Shown piece after piece: positions 56,186 through 64,000 of a stretch of DNA of 64,000 bases. The stretch comes from Phyllobacterium myrsinacearum (GTDB lineage: Bacteria; Pseudomonadota; Alphaproteobacteria; Rhizobiales; Rhizobiaceae). The notes under the pieces were generated by a model, which had not been told where the DNA came from, made no database searches, and saw nothing but the letters and a program-made list of their open reading frames with translations. The stretch covers positions 1,787,314 through 1,851,313 of the forward strand of contig NZ_JACGXN010000001.1 in assembly GCF_014138285.1 (NCBI RefSeq), written 5' to 3'. The stretch's first letter is position 1; each line of letters opens with the position of its first letter. Position numbers and translations under genes: made by a program.

Positions 56186-56389
56186 ATGTCCGACCAGGAT
56201 CAGGCTGACATTCGATTGGCAGTCGCACGATTGAAACAGGAGCATCTGGATTTTGATGCCGCCATACAAGCGATGATCCAGGTTGGTTGTGACCAGCTTC
56301 GAATCCAGCGAATGAAAAAGAAGAAACTCATCATCAAGGACAGGCTCATCGAGCTTGAAGACAAGATCATTCCAGACATTATTGCCTGA
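56186..56389 (+). CDS. YdcH-like DUF465 protein
   Basis: 67 residues: VARLKQEHLDFDAAIQAM and IQRMKKKKLIIKDRLIELEDKIIPDIIA, the two-helix DUF465 layout with the KKKKLxxKDxI block. Transcribed toward purE, 95 bp before it. It is divergent from the 59-residue relative across a 226-bp region without other features. Function unknown. Confidence 0.88.
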   Translation: MSDQDQADIRLAVARLKQEHLDFDAAIQAMIQVGCDQLRIQRMKKKKLIIKDRLIELEDKIIPDIIA

Positions 56390-56484
56390 TTTTCAACAGG
56401 TCGTGACCGGCGGGCTGTCGATAACTTGCAGCGTCTCCGCTTTTCCGTTAATCCCTGCACGCTCCGCTGATCAGAGGATGTTCA

Positions 56485-56982
56485 ATGGCCGATAAACGCG
56501 CTGACGTCGCAATCATCATGGGTAGCCAGTCCGATTGGGCGACCATGCGCCACACCGCCGAGACACTTGATGCGCTCGGTATTTCCCATGACGATCGTAT
56601 CGTTTCCGCCCACCGCACCCCCGATCGTCTGGTCGATTTTGCCAAGGGCGCCCGCGATGCAGGTTTCAAGGTTGTGATCGCCGGAGCAGGAGGCGCGGCC
56701 CATCTTCCCGGTATGGCTGCCGCAATGACACCGCTGCCGGTTTTTGGTGTGCCGGTCGAATCAAAAGCCCTGTCCGGGCAGGATTCCCTTCTTTCCATCG
56801 TTCAGATGCCAGCCGGTATTCCTGTCGGCACTTTGGCGATTGGCCGGGCCGGTGCCGTGAATGCCGCCCTTTTGGCTGCAGCCGTTCTTGCGCTGCATGA
56901 TACGGCTCTGGCAAAGCGGCTCGACGATTGGCGCTCGGCGCAGAGTGAAAAGGTCGCCGAACGGCCATCTGACGAGGCATAA
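56485..56982 (+). CDS. purE: N5-carboxyaminoimidazole ribonucleotide mutase
   Basis: 165 residues. Motifs [37 protein letters not shown] and [20 protein letters not shown] are the complete class I PurE signature. It moves the carboxyl group of N5-CAIR to C4 in purine synthesis, acting on the PurK product. AGAGGA precedes the ATG. One base separates its stop from purK. Confidence 0.97.
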   Translation: MADKRADVAIIMGSQSDWATMRHTAETLDALGISHDDRIVSAHRTPDRLVDFAKGARDAGFKVVIAGAGGAAHLPGMAAAMTPLPVFGVPVESKALSGQDSLLSIVQMPAGIPVGTLAIGRAGAVNAALLAAAVLALHDTALAKRLDDWRSAQSEKVAERPSDEA

Positions 56983-56983
56983 G

Positions 56984-58057
56984 ATGATAGCAGCAGGATC
57001 GACTATCGGCATTATCGGCGGTGGACAGTTGGGCCGGATGCTCGCCATGGCAGCGGCGCGTCTGGGATATCGCACGGTCATTCTGGAGCCGCAGGCAGAC
57101 TGTCCGGCAGCTCAGGTTGCCACTGAGCAGATTGTCGCCGCCTATGACAATCCCGAAGCGTTGGAGCGTCTGGCTGAAATCAGCGATGTCATCACATACG
57201 AATTTGAGAACGTTCCGGTCGACGCGGCCGAGACGTTGAATGAGACCAAGCCGGTTTTTCCGCCGCCGGAGGCGCTGAAAGTATCGCAGGACCGCGTGAC
57301 CGAGAAGCGTTTCCTCAACAATGCGGGAATTCAGACGGCACAATGGCGCATTGTCGAGAACGAAGGTGATCTGGAAGCGGCGCTTCTGGCGTTTGAGGGC
57401 AAGGGCATCCTCAAGACGCGCCGGTTCGGCTATGACGGCAAGGGCCAGGTCAAATTTTCCGGTGCCAAGGGCGAAAATGCCAAGGCAGGTTTTGCAGCGG
57501 TTGGCAGCGTCCCATCCATTCTGGAAGGCCTTGTGGATTTCACCCGTGAGATTTCAGTGATCGCGGCGCGCGATGAGGCGGGCGATATCCGCATCTATGA
57601 CATTGCGGAGAATGTGCACAAGGACGGGATTCTGGCAACTTCGACCGTTCCTGTTTCCGTGTCGTCGACGATTGCGGGCCTTGCTGCCGATTCGGCGCGC
57701 AAGTTGCTTGAGGCGCTCAATTATGTCGGCGTTCTCGGTATGGAATTCTTCGTGCTGGCCAATGGAACGCTGCTGGCCAATGAATTTGCGCCGCGTGTGC
57801 ACAATTCAGGTCATTGGACCGAGGCCGCCTGCGCGGTCTCGCAGTTCGAGCAGCATATCCGTGCGGTTGCCGGCTTGCCGCTGGGGGATGCACGGCGTCA
57901 TTCCGATTGCGTCATGGAAAACCTCATTGGCGATGATGTGGAAAAATTACCGGCGATTCTCGCGGAAAGCGGGGCTGTCGTGCATCTCTACGGCAAGGCT
58001 GAAGCACGCCCCGGCCGCAAGATGGGCCACGTCACACGCATTACAAAGCGGCTGTAA
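56984..58057 (+). CDS. purK: N5-carboxyaminoimidazole ribonucleotide synthase
   Basis: A 357-residue ATP-grasp enzyme that carboxylates AIR with ATP and bicarbonate. Start IGIIGGGQLGRMLAMAA, then EKRFLNNAGIQTA, LKTRRFGYDGKGQ and NEFAPRVHNSGHWT. The ATG at 56984 has GAGG close by and gives the normal N-terminus. Co-transcribed with purE. Confidence 0.96.
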   Translation: MIAAGSTIGIIGGGQLGRMLAMAAARLGYRTVILEPQADCPAAQVATEQIVAAYDNPEALERLAEISDVITYEFENVPVDAAETLNETKPVFPPPEALKVSQDRVTEKRFLNNAGIQTAQWRIVENEGDLEAALLAFEGKGILKTRRFGYDGKGQVKFSGAKGENAKAGFAAVGSVPSILEGLVDFTREISVIAARDEAGDIRIYDIAENVHKDGILATSTVPVSVSSTIAGLAADSARKLLEALNYVGVLGMEFFVLANGTLLANEFAPRVHNSGHWTEAACAVSQFEQHIRAVAGLPLGDARRHSDCVMENLIGDDVEKLPAILAESGAVVHLYGKAEARPGRKMGHVTRITKRL

Positions 58058-58084
58058 TGGCAATTAAATTCACTCCTGACGCAT

Positions 58085-58141
58085 GAATCGCCATATGAAT
58101 CATGAGTCGGGAGTTGACAATCGGGGCAATCCTTGGCTATT
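58085..58141 (+). promoter_or_regulatory. rpmJ promoter with three GANTC sites
   Basis: TTGACA (58113-58118), a 17-bp spacer and CTATTT (58136-58141) fit the alphaproteobacterial sigma-70 pattern. Just upstream lie GAATC (58085), GAATC (58097) and GAGTC (58104), three CcrM sites in 24 bp. Confidence 0.6.
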
Positions 58142-58225
58142 TCCCCGCAACGTGTTTCCGGCGCGCTCCAGAGGCGCGCTTTATTATTGGTGCCCGGTTT
58201 CGGGCGTAAAGATACCGGTGCTGAA

Positions 58226-58351
58226 ATGAAGATCAAGAATTCGCTCAAGGCTCTTAAAGGCCGTCATCGTGACAATCAGCTGGTGCGCCGCAAGGGCCGC
58301 ATCTACATCATCAACAAGACTGCTCCGCGTTTCAAAGCGCGCCAGGGCTGA
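58226..58351 (+). CDS. rpmJ: 50S ribosomal protein L36
   Basis: 41 residues: [20 protein letters not shown], ending [13 protein letters not shown]. It is the zinc-free (C-minus) L36, lacking all four cysteines. The upstream extension of the frame is not coding; the ATG at 58226 gives the exact family length. Confidence 0.95.
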   Translation: MKIKNSLKALKGRHRDNQLVRRKGRIYIINKTAPRFKARQG

Positions 58352-58411
58352 TTTACCGTTTCACGGTTATTTGCATTTGACGTTTCGCTGATACGGACTA
58401 CCATCCGTGTC

Positions 58412-59038
58412 ATGCGGAACGTTTTTGCCATTTTTATCGGGTCTTTGTTGATGGTGTCGCCAGTGGTCGCGCTGGCGCAGGAGAAGTCCGGGGTCGATGT
58501 CCCCGCGGCTGCCCCGCAAGCAACTTCCCTGCCGGGAAAAACACTGGCTGAAAAACGCAATGCCCGCCTTGATGAACTGTTCTCCGCCTTGAAGCGTGAG
58601 CGCAACGAGGTGAAGGCGACCCGTATAGCAGAACAGATACAAACCCAATGGCAGAGTTCCGGCAGTGCGTCGATCGACCTGATGATGCAATGGGCCGCCG
58701 CCGCCATGGCGGAAAAGAAATATGCGGTTGCGCTGGATTTTCTCGATCAGGTCACGGTACTGAAACCGGACTTTGCCGAAGGCTGGAACAGGCGCGCCAC
58801 GGTCAATTTCCTGATGAATGACTATGGGCGGTCCATGGCCGATATTCAGAAGACGCTGGCGCTGGAGCCGCGTCATTTCGGCGCTTTGGCCGGATTGGCA
58901 GCCATACTGAAAGATACCGGAAAAAAGGAAGCGGCACTTCATGCTTTCGAGCAGGTGCTCGCCGTCTATCCGATGATGCGCGAGGCTCAAAAGCAGGCGG
59001 GTGAACTGGCTGATGATCTGACCGGCCAGCGGACCTGA
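58412..59038 (+). CDS. Periplasmic TPR-repeat protein
   Basis: 208 residues with a signal peptide (cleavage at ALAQE, near residue 22). Two to three tetratricopeptide repeats follow a charged linker: KKYAVALDFLDQVTVLKPDFAEGWNRRA, YGRSMADIQKTLALEPRHFGALAGLA, EAALHAFEQVLAVYPMMREA. It probably holds partner proteins in the periplasm; no specific function is evident. Confidence 0.85.
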   Translation: MRNVFAIFIGSLLMVSPVVALAQEKSGVDVPAAAPQATSLPGKTLAEKRNARLDELFSALKRERNEVKATRIAEQIQTQWQSSGSASIDLMMQWAAAAMAEKKYAVALDFLDQVTVLKPDFAEGWNRRATVNFLMNDYGRSMADIQKTLALEPRHFGALAGLAAILKDTGKKEAALHAFEQVLAVYPMMREAQKQAGELADDLTGQRT

Positions 59039-59078
59039 TTTTCCCCGGCTCCTCTCCGCAACGGAAACCCCATCCCCC

Positions 59079-60122
59079 ATGAATTTGTTTCTGGCCTTCG
59101 CTGCCTTTGCGATCATCTGTGTTCTGGGGCTGTTCGGGGCCACTCGTCTGGGTGCGCGGGCGATCGAGCGCCGCAATCCTCCTGTCGGTTCCTTTGCGGA
59201 TGTGGCAGGCACACGGATGCATTATATCCACGTCCAAGCCGAGCCGAACGCCGATCTGCCTCCCATCGTGTTCATTCACGGTGCCAGCAGCAATCTCAAA
59301 GATCTGATGCGGCCGTTGCGGCCCATGCTTGAAGGGCGTGCTGATCTTTTGTTTATCGATCGTCCCGGTCATGGCTGGTCCGGGCGTGGCAACGGCAACA
59401 ATGAGAACCCCGCAGGACAGGCGGATACTCTGGCTGGATTGATGGACAAGCTGGGCACCGGCCCTGCGATCATCGTCGGGCATTCCTATGGCGGTGCCGT
59501 TGCGGCGACTTTTGCCGTGAATCATCCGGGCAAGACCAAGGGCCTGCTGTTTCTCTCCCCGGCGACACACCCTTGGCCGGGCGGCGATGTGACCTGGTAT
59601 TACACGCTTGCGAGCATGCCGCTGCTGGGTTGGCTCTTTACCAGAACACTGGCGCTTCCCGGTGGCTTGTTGAGCATGGATGCGGGTATTGCCGGCGTGT
59701 TTGCGCCCAATGCCGTGCCTCAGGGTTATGCGCAGAATGCGGGCATCGAGCTTGTGCTGCGTCCCGAGACATTCCGTGCCAATTCACGGGATGTGGCCGG
59801 ACTGTTTGCCCATGTCTGCCGTTTTGCGCCGCGCTACCCGGAGATCAGGGTGCCGACGGTGATCATCACGGGTGATCATGATGACGTCGTTTTGGCAGAG
59901 ATACATTCAGCGGGGCTGGAGCGTGATATCGCGGGATCAGAGCTTGTCTGGATCAGGAACATGGGTCATCGGCCCGATTATGTCGCGACCGGTCTGGATG
60001 TCATGGCCATTGAAAAGATAGCCGGATCTGACCGGGATCTGCAGGGCGCCGCACGGTTGCTGGAAGCCCGCATCGGGAATAACAGTTTCGGGCTGGCGGT
60101 TTATCACCGCCAACCCGAATGA
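59079..60122 (+). CDS. Alpha/beta hydrolase, membrane-anchored
   Basis: 347 residues. An N-terminal hydrophobic anchor (LFLAFAAFAIICVLGLFG) precedes an alpha/beta-hydrolase fold: oxyanion-region FIHGASSN, RPGHGWSGRG, nucleophile GHSYGGAV, acid in ITGDHDDVV and a histidine in NMGHRPDYV. The triad is complete. The substrate is unknown. It lies 40 bp after the TPR gene and may share its transcript. Confidence 0.88.
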   Translation: MNLFLAFAAFAIICVLGLFGATRLGARAIERRNPPVGSFADVAGTRMHYIHVQAEPNADLPPIVFIHGASSNLKDLMRPLRPMLEGRADLLFIDRPGHGWSGRGNGNNENPAGQADTLAGLMDKLGTGPAIIVGHSYGGAVAATFAVNHPGKTKGLLFLSPATHPWPGGDVTWYYTLASMPLLGWLFTRTLALPGGLLSMDAGIAGVFAPNAVPQGYAQNAGIELVLRPETFRANSRDVAGLFAHVCRFAPRYPEIRVPTVIITGDHDDVVLAEIHSAGLERDIAGSELVWIRNMGHRPDYVATGLDVMAIEKIAGSDRDLQGAARLLEARIGNNSFGLAVYHRQPE

Positions 60123-60129
60123 TCGTGGT

Positions 60130-61566
60130 TTAGATGCCTGTCAGCCCATCCGAGCCGATATAGGCAATGCGCAGCATGTTGGTCGAACCGGGTGTGCGCA
60201 GCGGCACACCAGCCGAAATGATGATGCGGTCACCGGGATTGCCGAATTCTTCCTGATAGGCGATGTGGCAGGCGCGATCGACCATGTCGTCAAGGTCGGT
60301 TGCATCTTCTGTGACAACACAATGCAGGCCCCAGACGAGAGAGAGCTTCCGCGCTGTCTCGACAACCGGCGACAAGGCGATGATCGGCAGCAATGGCCGT
60401 TCACGCGCCGCACGCAAGCCAGTGGTGCCTGATGCCGTATAGGTGACAATGGCCGAGAGGTTGAGCGTCTCGGCGATCTGCCGGGCAGCCAGCGAAATGG
60501 CATCGGCACCCGTTGCATTCGGCTCGGGGCGCTGGGCATGGATGATGCCGGGATAGTTCGGGTCGCGCTCGACTTCCTCGGCGATGCGCGCCATGGTCGA
60601 TACGGCTTCCACGGGATAGTCGCCGGCGGCTGATTCTGCGGACAGCATCACTGCGTCTGCGCCTTCAAATACCGCCGTTGCCACGTCAGAAACTTCGGCA
60701 CGTGTCGGGACGGCGGCAGTGATCATCGATTCTAGCATCTGCGTGGCAACCACGACAGGCTTGCCGGCCCTGCGGCATGCACGGATGATCTGCTTCTGGA
60801 TCCCGGGAACGGCTTCCAGCGGCATTTCAACACCGAGATCGCCGCGCGCCACCATCAGTGCATCGGAAAGTTCGATGATCTCAGCAAGACGGGTAACGGC
60901 CTGCGGCTTTTCGATCTTCGAAAGCAGGGCAACGCGGCCGCGCGAGATCTTACGGACTTCGGCAAGATCCTCCGGCCGCTGAATAAAGGACAGGGCAACC
61001 CAGTCGACTTCTTCCTGCAGGACAGCGTCGAGGTCGCGGCGATCCTTTTCCGTCAAGGCACTGACACTCAGCGTCGTATCCGGCAGGCTGACGCCCTTCT
61101 TGTCTGATATTCTGGTGCCGGATATCACGCGGCAGGTGATCGACTTGCCATCGGATGCTTCCGCAACCAATGCCAGCTTGCCGTCATCGACCAGCAGACG
61201 GTGGCCCGGTTCGACAGCCTCAAGAATTTCGGGGTGCGGCAGGAAGACACGGGTATTGTCGCCGAGTGCCTCGTTGTTGTCGAGCGTGAAAATCTGGCCG
61301 GGAACGAGATCAACCTTGCCTTCGGCAAATTTGCCGACGCGCAGTTTCGGTCCCTGCAAATCGGCAAGAATGCCGATCGGGCGCCCGACTTCCTTTTCGA
61401 CATTGCGCAGACGGCGGACAAGTTCGCGCATGAGATCATGGCTGGCATGGCTCATATTGATGCGGAACACGTCGGCACCAGCTTCGAACAGTTTGCGAAT
61501 CATCGCTTCGTCGGATGAAGCGGGACCCAGTGTGGCGAGGATTTTGACCTTACGGCGGCGTCTCAT
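60130..61566 (-). CDS. pyk: Pyruvate kinase
   Basis: 478 residues. It moves phosphate from PEP to ADP, giving pyruvate, the substrate of the carboxylase at 2276. Motifs: RKVKILATLGPASS, FRINMSHAS, the catalytic-lysine region VALLSKIEKPQAV, metal-binding MVARGDLGVEMPLEAVP, and VVVATQMLESMI. The C-terminal allosteric domain is present. It overlaps the DUF1036 stop in ATGA. Confidence 0.97.
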   Translation of the reverse strand: MRRRRKVKILATLGPASSDEAMIRKLFEAGADVFRINMSHASHDLMRELVRRLRNVEKEVGRPIGILADLQGPKLRVGKFAEGKVDLVPGQIFTLDNNEALGDNTRVFLPHPEILEAVEPGHRLLVDDGKLALVAEASDGKSITCRVISGTRISDKKGVSLPDTTLSVSALTEKDRRDLDAVLQEEVDWVALSFIQRPEDLAEVRKISRGRVALLSKIEKPQAVTRLAEIIELSDALMVARGDLGVEMPLEAVPGIQKQIIRACRRAGKPVVVATQMLESMITAAVPTRAEVSDVATAVFEGADAVMLSAESAAGDYPVEAVSTMARIAEEVERDPNYPGIIHAQRPEPNATGADAISLAARQIAETLNLSAIVTYTASGTTGLRAARERPLLPIIALSPVVETARKLSLVWGLHCVVTEDATDLDDMVDRACHIAYQEEFGNPGDRIIISAGVPLRTPGSTNMLRIAYIGSDGLTGI

Positions 61567-62066
61567 CGAGGAGGGGTATCCGTTACAATTGGAGCTGAGG
61601 GAGGAGTTTCTTCCGTAAGCTGGACCATCCAGCTTGATTGTTCGCCGGTATCATACTCCTGAAATCCCGCTCGCTGAAATCCGCGCGCAAAACAGTCATT
61701 GATCCCGGTAATCTTGAATTGATTTTCCGCCACGCACATATTCACCTTGCCATCCCAGCGGCCGCCACTCTGGGCGTCCTCGGCGTAAAGGTAATAATAG
61801 CGTGACGTCAGCGGGCCGACAACCAGCGTGGTGCAGGAAGAAGCATTGACATGCCACCAGCCTTCCGTGATCCAGCCGGTCTTTGCCCGATAGCCCAGTG
61901 CTACGCCCACGAGATTTTGTGTGGTGTTGCATACGCGAAAATCAGCGTGGGCCTTTTCCGGCGCAAAGACACTGCCTGCTACGAAAATGAATAAAAAAGC
62001 CGCTAGAAAGCTGCTCCATCGCGTCCGCTGATGCTGGTCAGCGCGGAAAATGATGCCCCTGCGCAA
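61563..62066 (-). CDS. DUF1036 secreted protein
   Basis: About 167 residues: a basic start, a membrane-type signal (SFLAAFLFIFVAGSVFA), then the DUF1036 domain FRVCNTTQNLVGVALGYRAKTGWITEGWWHVNASSC with four or more cysteines likely in disulfides. The TTG at 62066 is chosen because GGAGG lies five bases before it; the frame reaches back to 62120 without a ribosome site. Its stop overlaps the pyk start, a constant neighbour pair in Rhizobiales. Function unknown. Confidence 0.82.
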   Translation of the reverse strand: MRRGIIFRADQHQRTRWSSFLAAFLFIFVAGSVFAPEKAHADFRVCNTTQNLVGVALGYRAKTGWITEGWWHVNASSCTTLVVGPLTSRYYYLYAEDAQSGGRWDGKVNMCVAENQFKITGINDCFARGFQRAGFQEYDTGEQSSWMVQLTEETPPSAPIVTDTPPR

Positions 62067-62242
62067 TATTGCCTCCGTCCGTCTTAGACTCCTTTTCCGC
62101 AGTTTCACATGCATTGTCAACGCGCTAATGGGCCGAACATGCCGTTCCTGTTGCCGTGTGACAAAAGAATGATGGTTGCATTCCCGATCAGGGCGTGAAA
62201 CACAAAAAAATATCCTGAATAATCGCGCAAGAGAACGTTGAA

Positions 62243-63037
62243 ATGCCGTTTTCCCCCTTTCACCTTGTCGATGGCAACAATGACAGAGGTCTGGTGCTGC
62301 TGGCTGATCATGCCCGCCGGGATCTGCCGGAGGAATATGGCTCTCTTGGTCTGCCGCAACAGCAGTTCGAACGGCATATTGCCTATGATATCGGTGTGGA
62401 GCCGTTGACGCGAAAACTGGCTGAAATGCTCGGTGTTCCTGCGGTGCTCGGCGGTTTTTCCCGCCTGCTCATCGATCCGAACCGGGGGGAGGATGATCCG
62501 ACGCTTATCATGCGCCTGTCCGACGGGGCGATCATTCCTGGGAACAATCCGTTGGTGGAAGCCGAGCATCAGAAACGCGTGAATGATTTCTATCGTCCCT
62601 ATCACACGGCCGTCTCGGATATGATCCATGCGGTTGCCGAGGCGAGCGACAATGCGCCGCTGGTCATTTCCATCCATTCCTTCACGGCTTTCTGGAAAAT
62701 GACGCCCCGGCCCTGGCATGCCGGTATTCTCTGGGACAGTGATCCGCGTGCGGTCTTACCGCTCATCAAGGCTTTGGAATCCGATCCGCAACTGGTCGTC
62801 GGAGACAATGAGCCCTATGACGGAGCGCTGCGCAATGACACGATGTTCAAACATTGCATCGTGCCGGGGCTCGCCCATGCGCTGATCGAGGTGCGGCAGG
62901 ATCTGATTGCCGACGAGAAGGGGGTTGATGAATGGGCAGACCGGCTCGCACCGATCCTTGAAGCCATCAACGCCGATCCCGATATGCATATAGCACGGCA
63001 ATATGGTTCGCGGACCGGTCCACTGGAAGAGGTTTGA
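62243..63037 (+). CDS. N-formylglutamate amidohydrolase family protein
   Basis: 264 residues of the N-formylglutamate amidohydrolase family (zinc hydrolases). Blocks: LLADHARRDLPEEYGSLGL, DIGVEPLTRKLAEMLG, LLIDPNRGEDDPTLI and SIHSFTAFWKMTPRPW with the metal-binding histidines. True histidine-degradation genes are not nearby, so it may act on another N-acyl amino acid. The next gene begins three bases after the stop. Confidence 0.88.
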   Translation: MPFSPFHLVDGNNDRGLVLLADHARRDLPEEYGSLGLPQQQFERHIAYDIGVEPLTRKLAEMLGVPAVLGGFSRLLIDPNRGEDDPTLIMRLSDGAIIPGNNPLVEAEHQKRVNDFYRPYHTAVSDMIHAVAEASDNAPLVISIHSFTAFWKMTPRPWHAGILWDSDPRAVLPLIKALESDPQLVVGDNEPYDGALRNDTMFKHCIVPGLAHALIEVRQDLIADEKGVDEWADRLAPILEAINADPDMHIARQYGSRTGPLEEV

Positions 63038-63039
63038 CC

Positions 63040-63345
63040 ATGAACAATTTCACCGATGAACAGCGCATCGCCTTCGAAGCGGCGGCGTTCCGGCGGCTGG
63101 TGGAGCATCTGCGGGAGCGCAGCGACGTTCAGAACATTGACCTAATGAATCTGGCTGGTTTCTGCCGCAACTGTCTGTCCAACTGGTATCGGGAAGCCGC
63201 TGAGGCGGCGGGTGTTTCCCTTTCAAAAGATGAATCCCGCGAGATCGTCTACGGCGAACCCTATGCCGAATGGCAGGCCAAGCATCAGCGCGAAGCCAGC
63301 GATGCACAGAAGGCTGCTTTTGAGACCAACAAGCCGTCGCATTGA
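63040..63345 (+). CDS. DUF1244 protein
   Basis: 101 residues. FEAAAFRRLVEHLRERSDVQNIDLMNLAGFCRNCLSNWYREAA and EIVYGEPYAEWQAKHQ mark DUF1244, an alphaproteobacterial family with a conserved CRNC pair that may bind metal. AAGAGG is seven bases before the ATG at 63040. Tightly coupled to the amidohydrolase gene, suggesting joint function, which remains unknown. Confidence 0.85.
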   Translation: MNNFTDEQRIAFEAAAFRRLVEHLRERSDVQNIDLMNLAGFCRNCLSNWYREAAEAAGVSLSKDESREIVYGEPYAEWQAKHQREASDAQKAAFETNKPSH

Positions 63346-63366
63346 TCGCGGTTGCGCGAGGTAAAC

Positions 63367-63507
63367 GGTTCGTGGTTCGACAAGCTCACCATGAGGGAGA
63401 GTGAGGACTTCAGGGAGTTCTATTCTGCGAGATTGCTCATAGCGCAATGTTTCCGATTGGCCTTGCAGCACCCCTCTCCCTCATGGACAGCTTGTCGAAC
63501 CACGCAC
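63367..63507. repeat. Palindromic intergenic repeat element, copy 3
   Basis: Ends: GGTTCGTGGTTCGACAAGCTCACC and the mirrored GACAGCTTGTCGAACCACGCAC. The core reads AGGGAGTTCTATTCTGC, AGATTGCTCATAGC and AATGTTTCCGATTGG. It occupies most of the 313-bp gap before gapR; a degraded extra end (CCACGAACCGCGCAC, 63521-63535) lies beyond it. No reading frame. Confidence 0.85.
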
Positions 63508-63658
63508 CATGACCCGCAACCCACGAACCGCGCACCACAGACAGCTGAAACCGCCTTCATCCTGACTCTATTATCTTGACTCATTGCGCTGTGGTCGGGC
63601 ATCGGAACCACAGAGGCGGCGTTCCCGAGTCGCACAATCAATTTTTACGGAGCAAAAT

Positions 63659-63928
63659 ATGAGCATGGATGATGTAGCGCCACAGGGCGGTGTCGAAGGT
63701 GTTGCGGCTGCGGAATTGCGGCAGTTCATTGAGCGCATCGAGCGCCTTGAGGAAGAAAAGACCACGCTTCAGGACGACATCAAGGAAGTGATGGCTGAAG
63801 CCAAGGGGCGCGGTTACGACACCAAGATCATCCGCACGATCGTTCGCCTGCGCAAGAAGGACGCCAATGAGCGCAAGGAAGAAGAAGCGATCCTTGAGCT
63901 TTACATGAACGCGCTCGGCATGGTCTGA
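63659..63928 (+). CDS. gapR: DUF2312 nucleoid-associated protein GapR
   Basis: 89 residues, the exact size of Caulobacter GapR. The coiled-coil domain reads [68 protein letters not shown]. GapR clamps overtwisted DNA ahead of polymerases and helps replication and transcription. The ATG at 63659 follows GGAG; a second ATG two codons later is possible. A strong terminator follows. Confidence 0.93.
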   Translation: MSMDDVAPQGGVEGVAAAELRQFIERIERLEEEKTTLQDDIKEVMAEAKGRGYDTKIIRTIVRLRKKDANERKEEEAILELYMNALGMV

Positions 63929-63938
63929 GCCAGTTTCG

Positions 63939-63972
63939 AAAAACGCAGCCGCAAGGCTGCGTTTTTGTTTGG
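63939..63972 (+). terminator. Rho-independent terminator after gapR
   Basis: AAACGCAGCC (63941-63950) pairs with GGCTGCGTTT (63955-63964) around GCAA, followed by TTGTTT. Confidence 0.92.
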
Positions 63973-64000
63973 TTCCCAGCCTTTATAACCCTTGAACTGG

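Overview
The window looks like ordinary chromosomal core of a Hyphomicrobiales (Rhizobiales) alphaproteobacterium, closest in feel to Brucella/Ochrobactrum or Phyllobacterium. The evidence is the gene content: PhaR/PhaA/PhaB/BdhA, CarD, the DUF1013 regulator TrcR, the DUF2312 protein GapR, DUF1192, DUF1244 and DUF4164, and the C-minus forms of L32 and L36. GANTC-rich intergenic DNA and the tkt-gap-pgk-fba order fit the same picture. There is no transposase, integrase, phage gene, CRISPR array, rRNA or recognisable tRNA.

Layout. 1-5731: two tandem amino-acid-binding proteins, then pyruvate carboxylase. 6117-8116: a DeoR regulator with an MFS transporter. 8164-10064: bdhA coupled to a patatin-like lipase. 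10282-13367: ispG, ispA and mtgA. 13546-15865: rpmF, a small membrane protein and a DHA2-type efflux pump facing its LysR regulator (15989-16888). 16931-20389: a GlcG/HbpS-like protein, phaR, phaA and phaB. 20390-21070: a long non-coding stretch packed with GANTC sites and a duplicated 63-bp unit. 21071-27733: SUV3-like helicase, S4 protein, fdxA, carD and an M48 lipoprotein protease. 27892-32489: thiQ-thiP-thiB under a TPP riboswitch, with thiamine pyrophosphokinase beside it. 32593-36080: two glycine-zipper lipoproteins, an ABC-F ATPase, zapA and DUF4164. 36376-42790: tkt, gap, pgk, class I fba and an SGNH hydrolase. 43181-48896: a small XRE regulator with twin operators, prpE, an SDR, DUF1127, DJ-1 and a WYL regulator. 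48893-55664: GNAT, TrcR, a phytase-like esterase behind a Pho box, a quinone oxidoreductase, an MFS protein and an ArsR-type regulator. 55780-63928: two YdcH-like proteins, purEK, rpmJ, TPR and hydrolase genes, pyruvate kinase, DUF1036, an N-formylglutamate amidohydrolase, DUF1244 and GapR.

How the genes fit together. Central carbon flow dominates: glycolysis and the pentose phosphate pathway, pyruvate kinase, anaplerosis by pyruvate carboxylase, propionate activation, and storage and use of polyhydroxybutyrate. Copies of a TGC-N3-GCA motif resembling the PhaR operator stand before pyc, the second binding-protein gene and bdhA, and between phaR and phaA. PhaR may therefore link acetyl-CoA storage with anaplerosis and amino-acid uptake.

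The least explained structures are non-coding: the GANTC cluster with its 63-bp repeats, three copies of a roughly 140-bp palindromic element found in both orientations, and the twin operators of the small XRE regulator. Everything here is read from sequence by eye; no database search was run.
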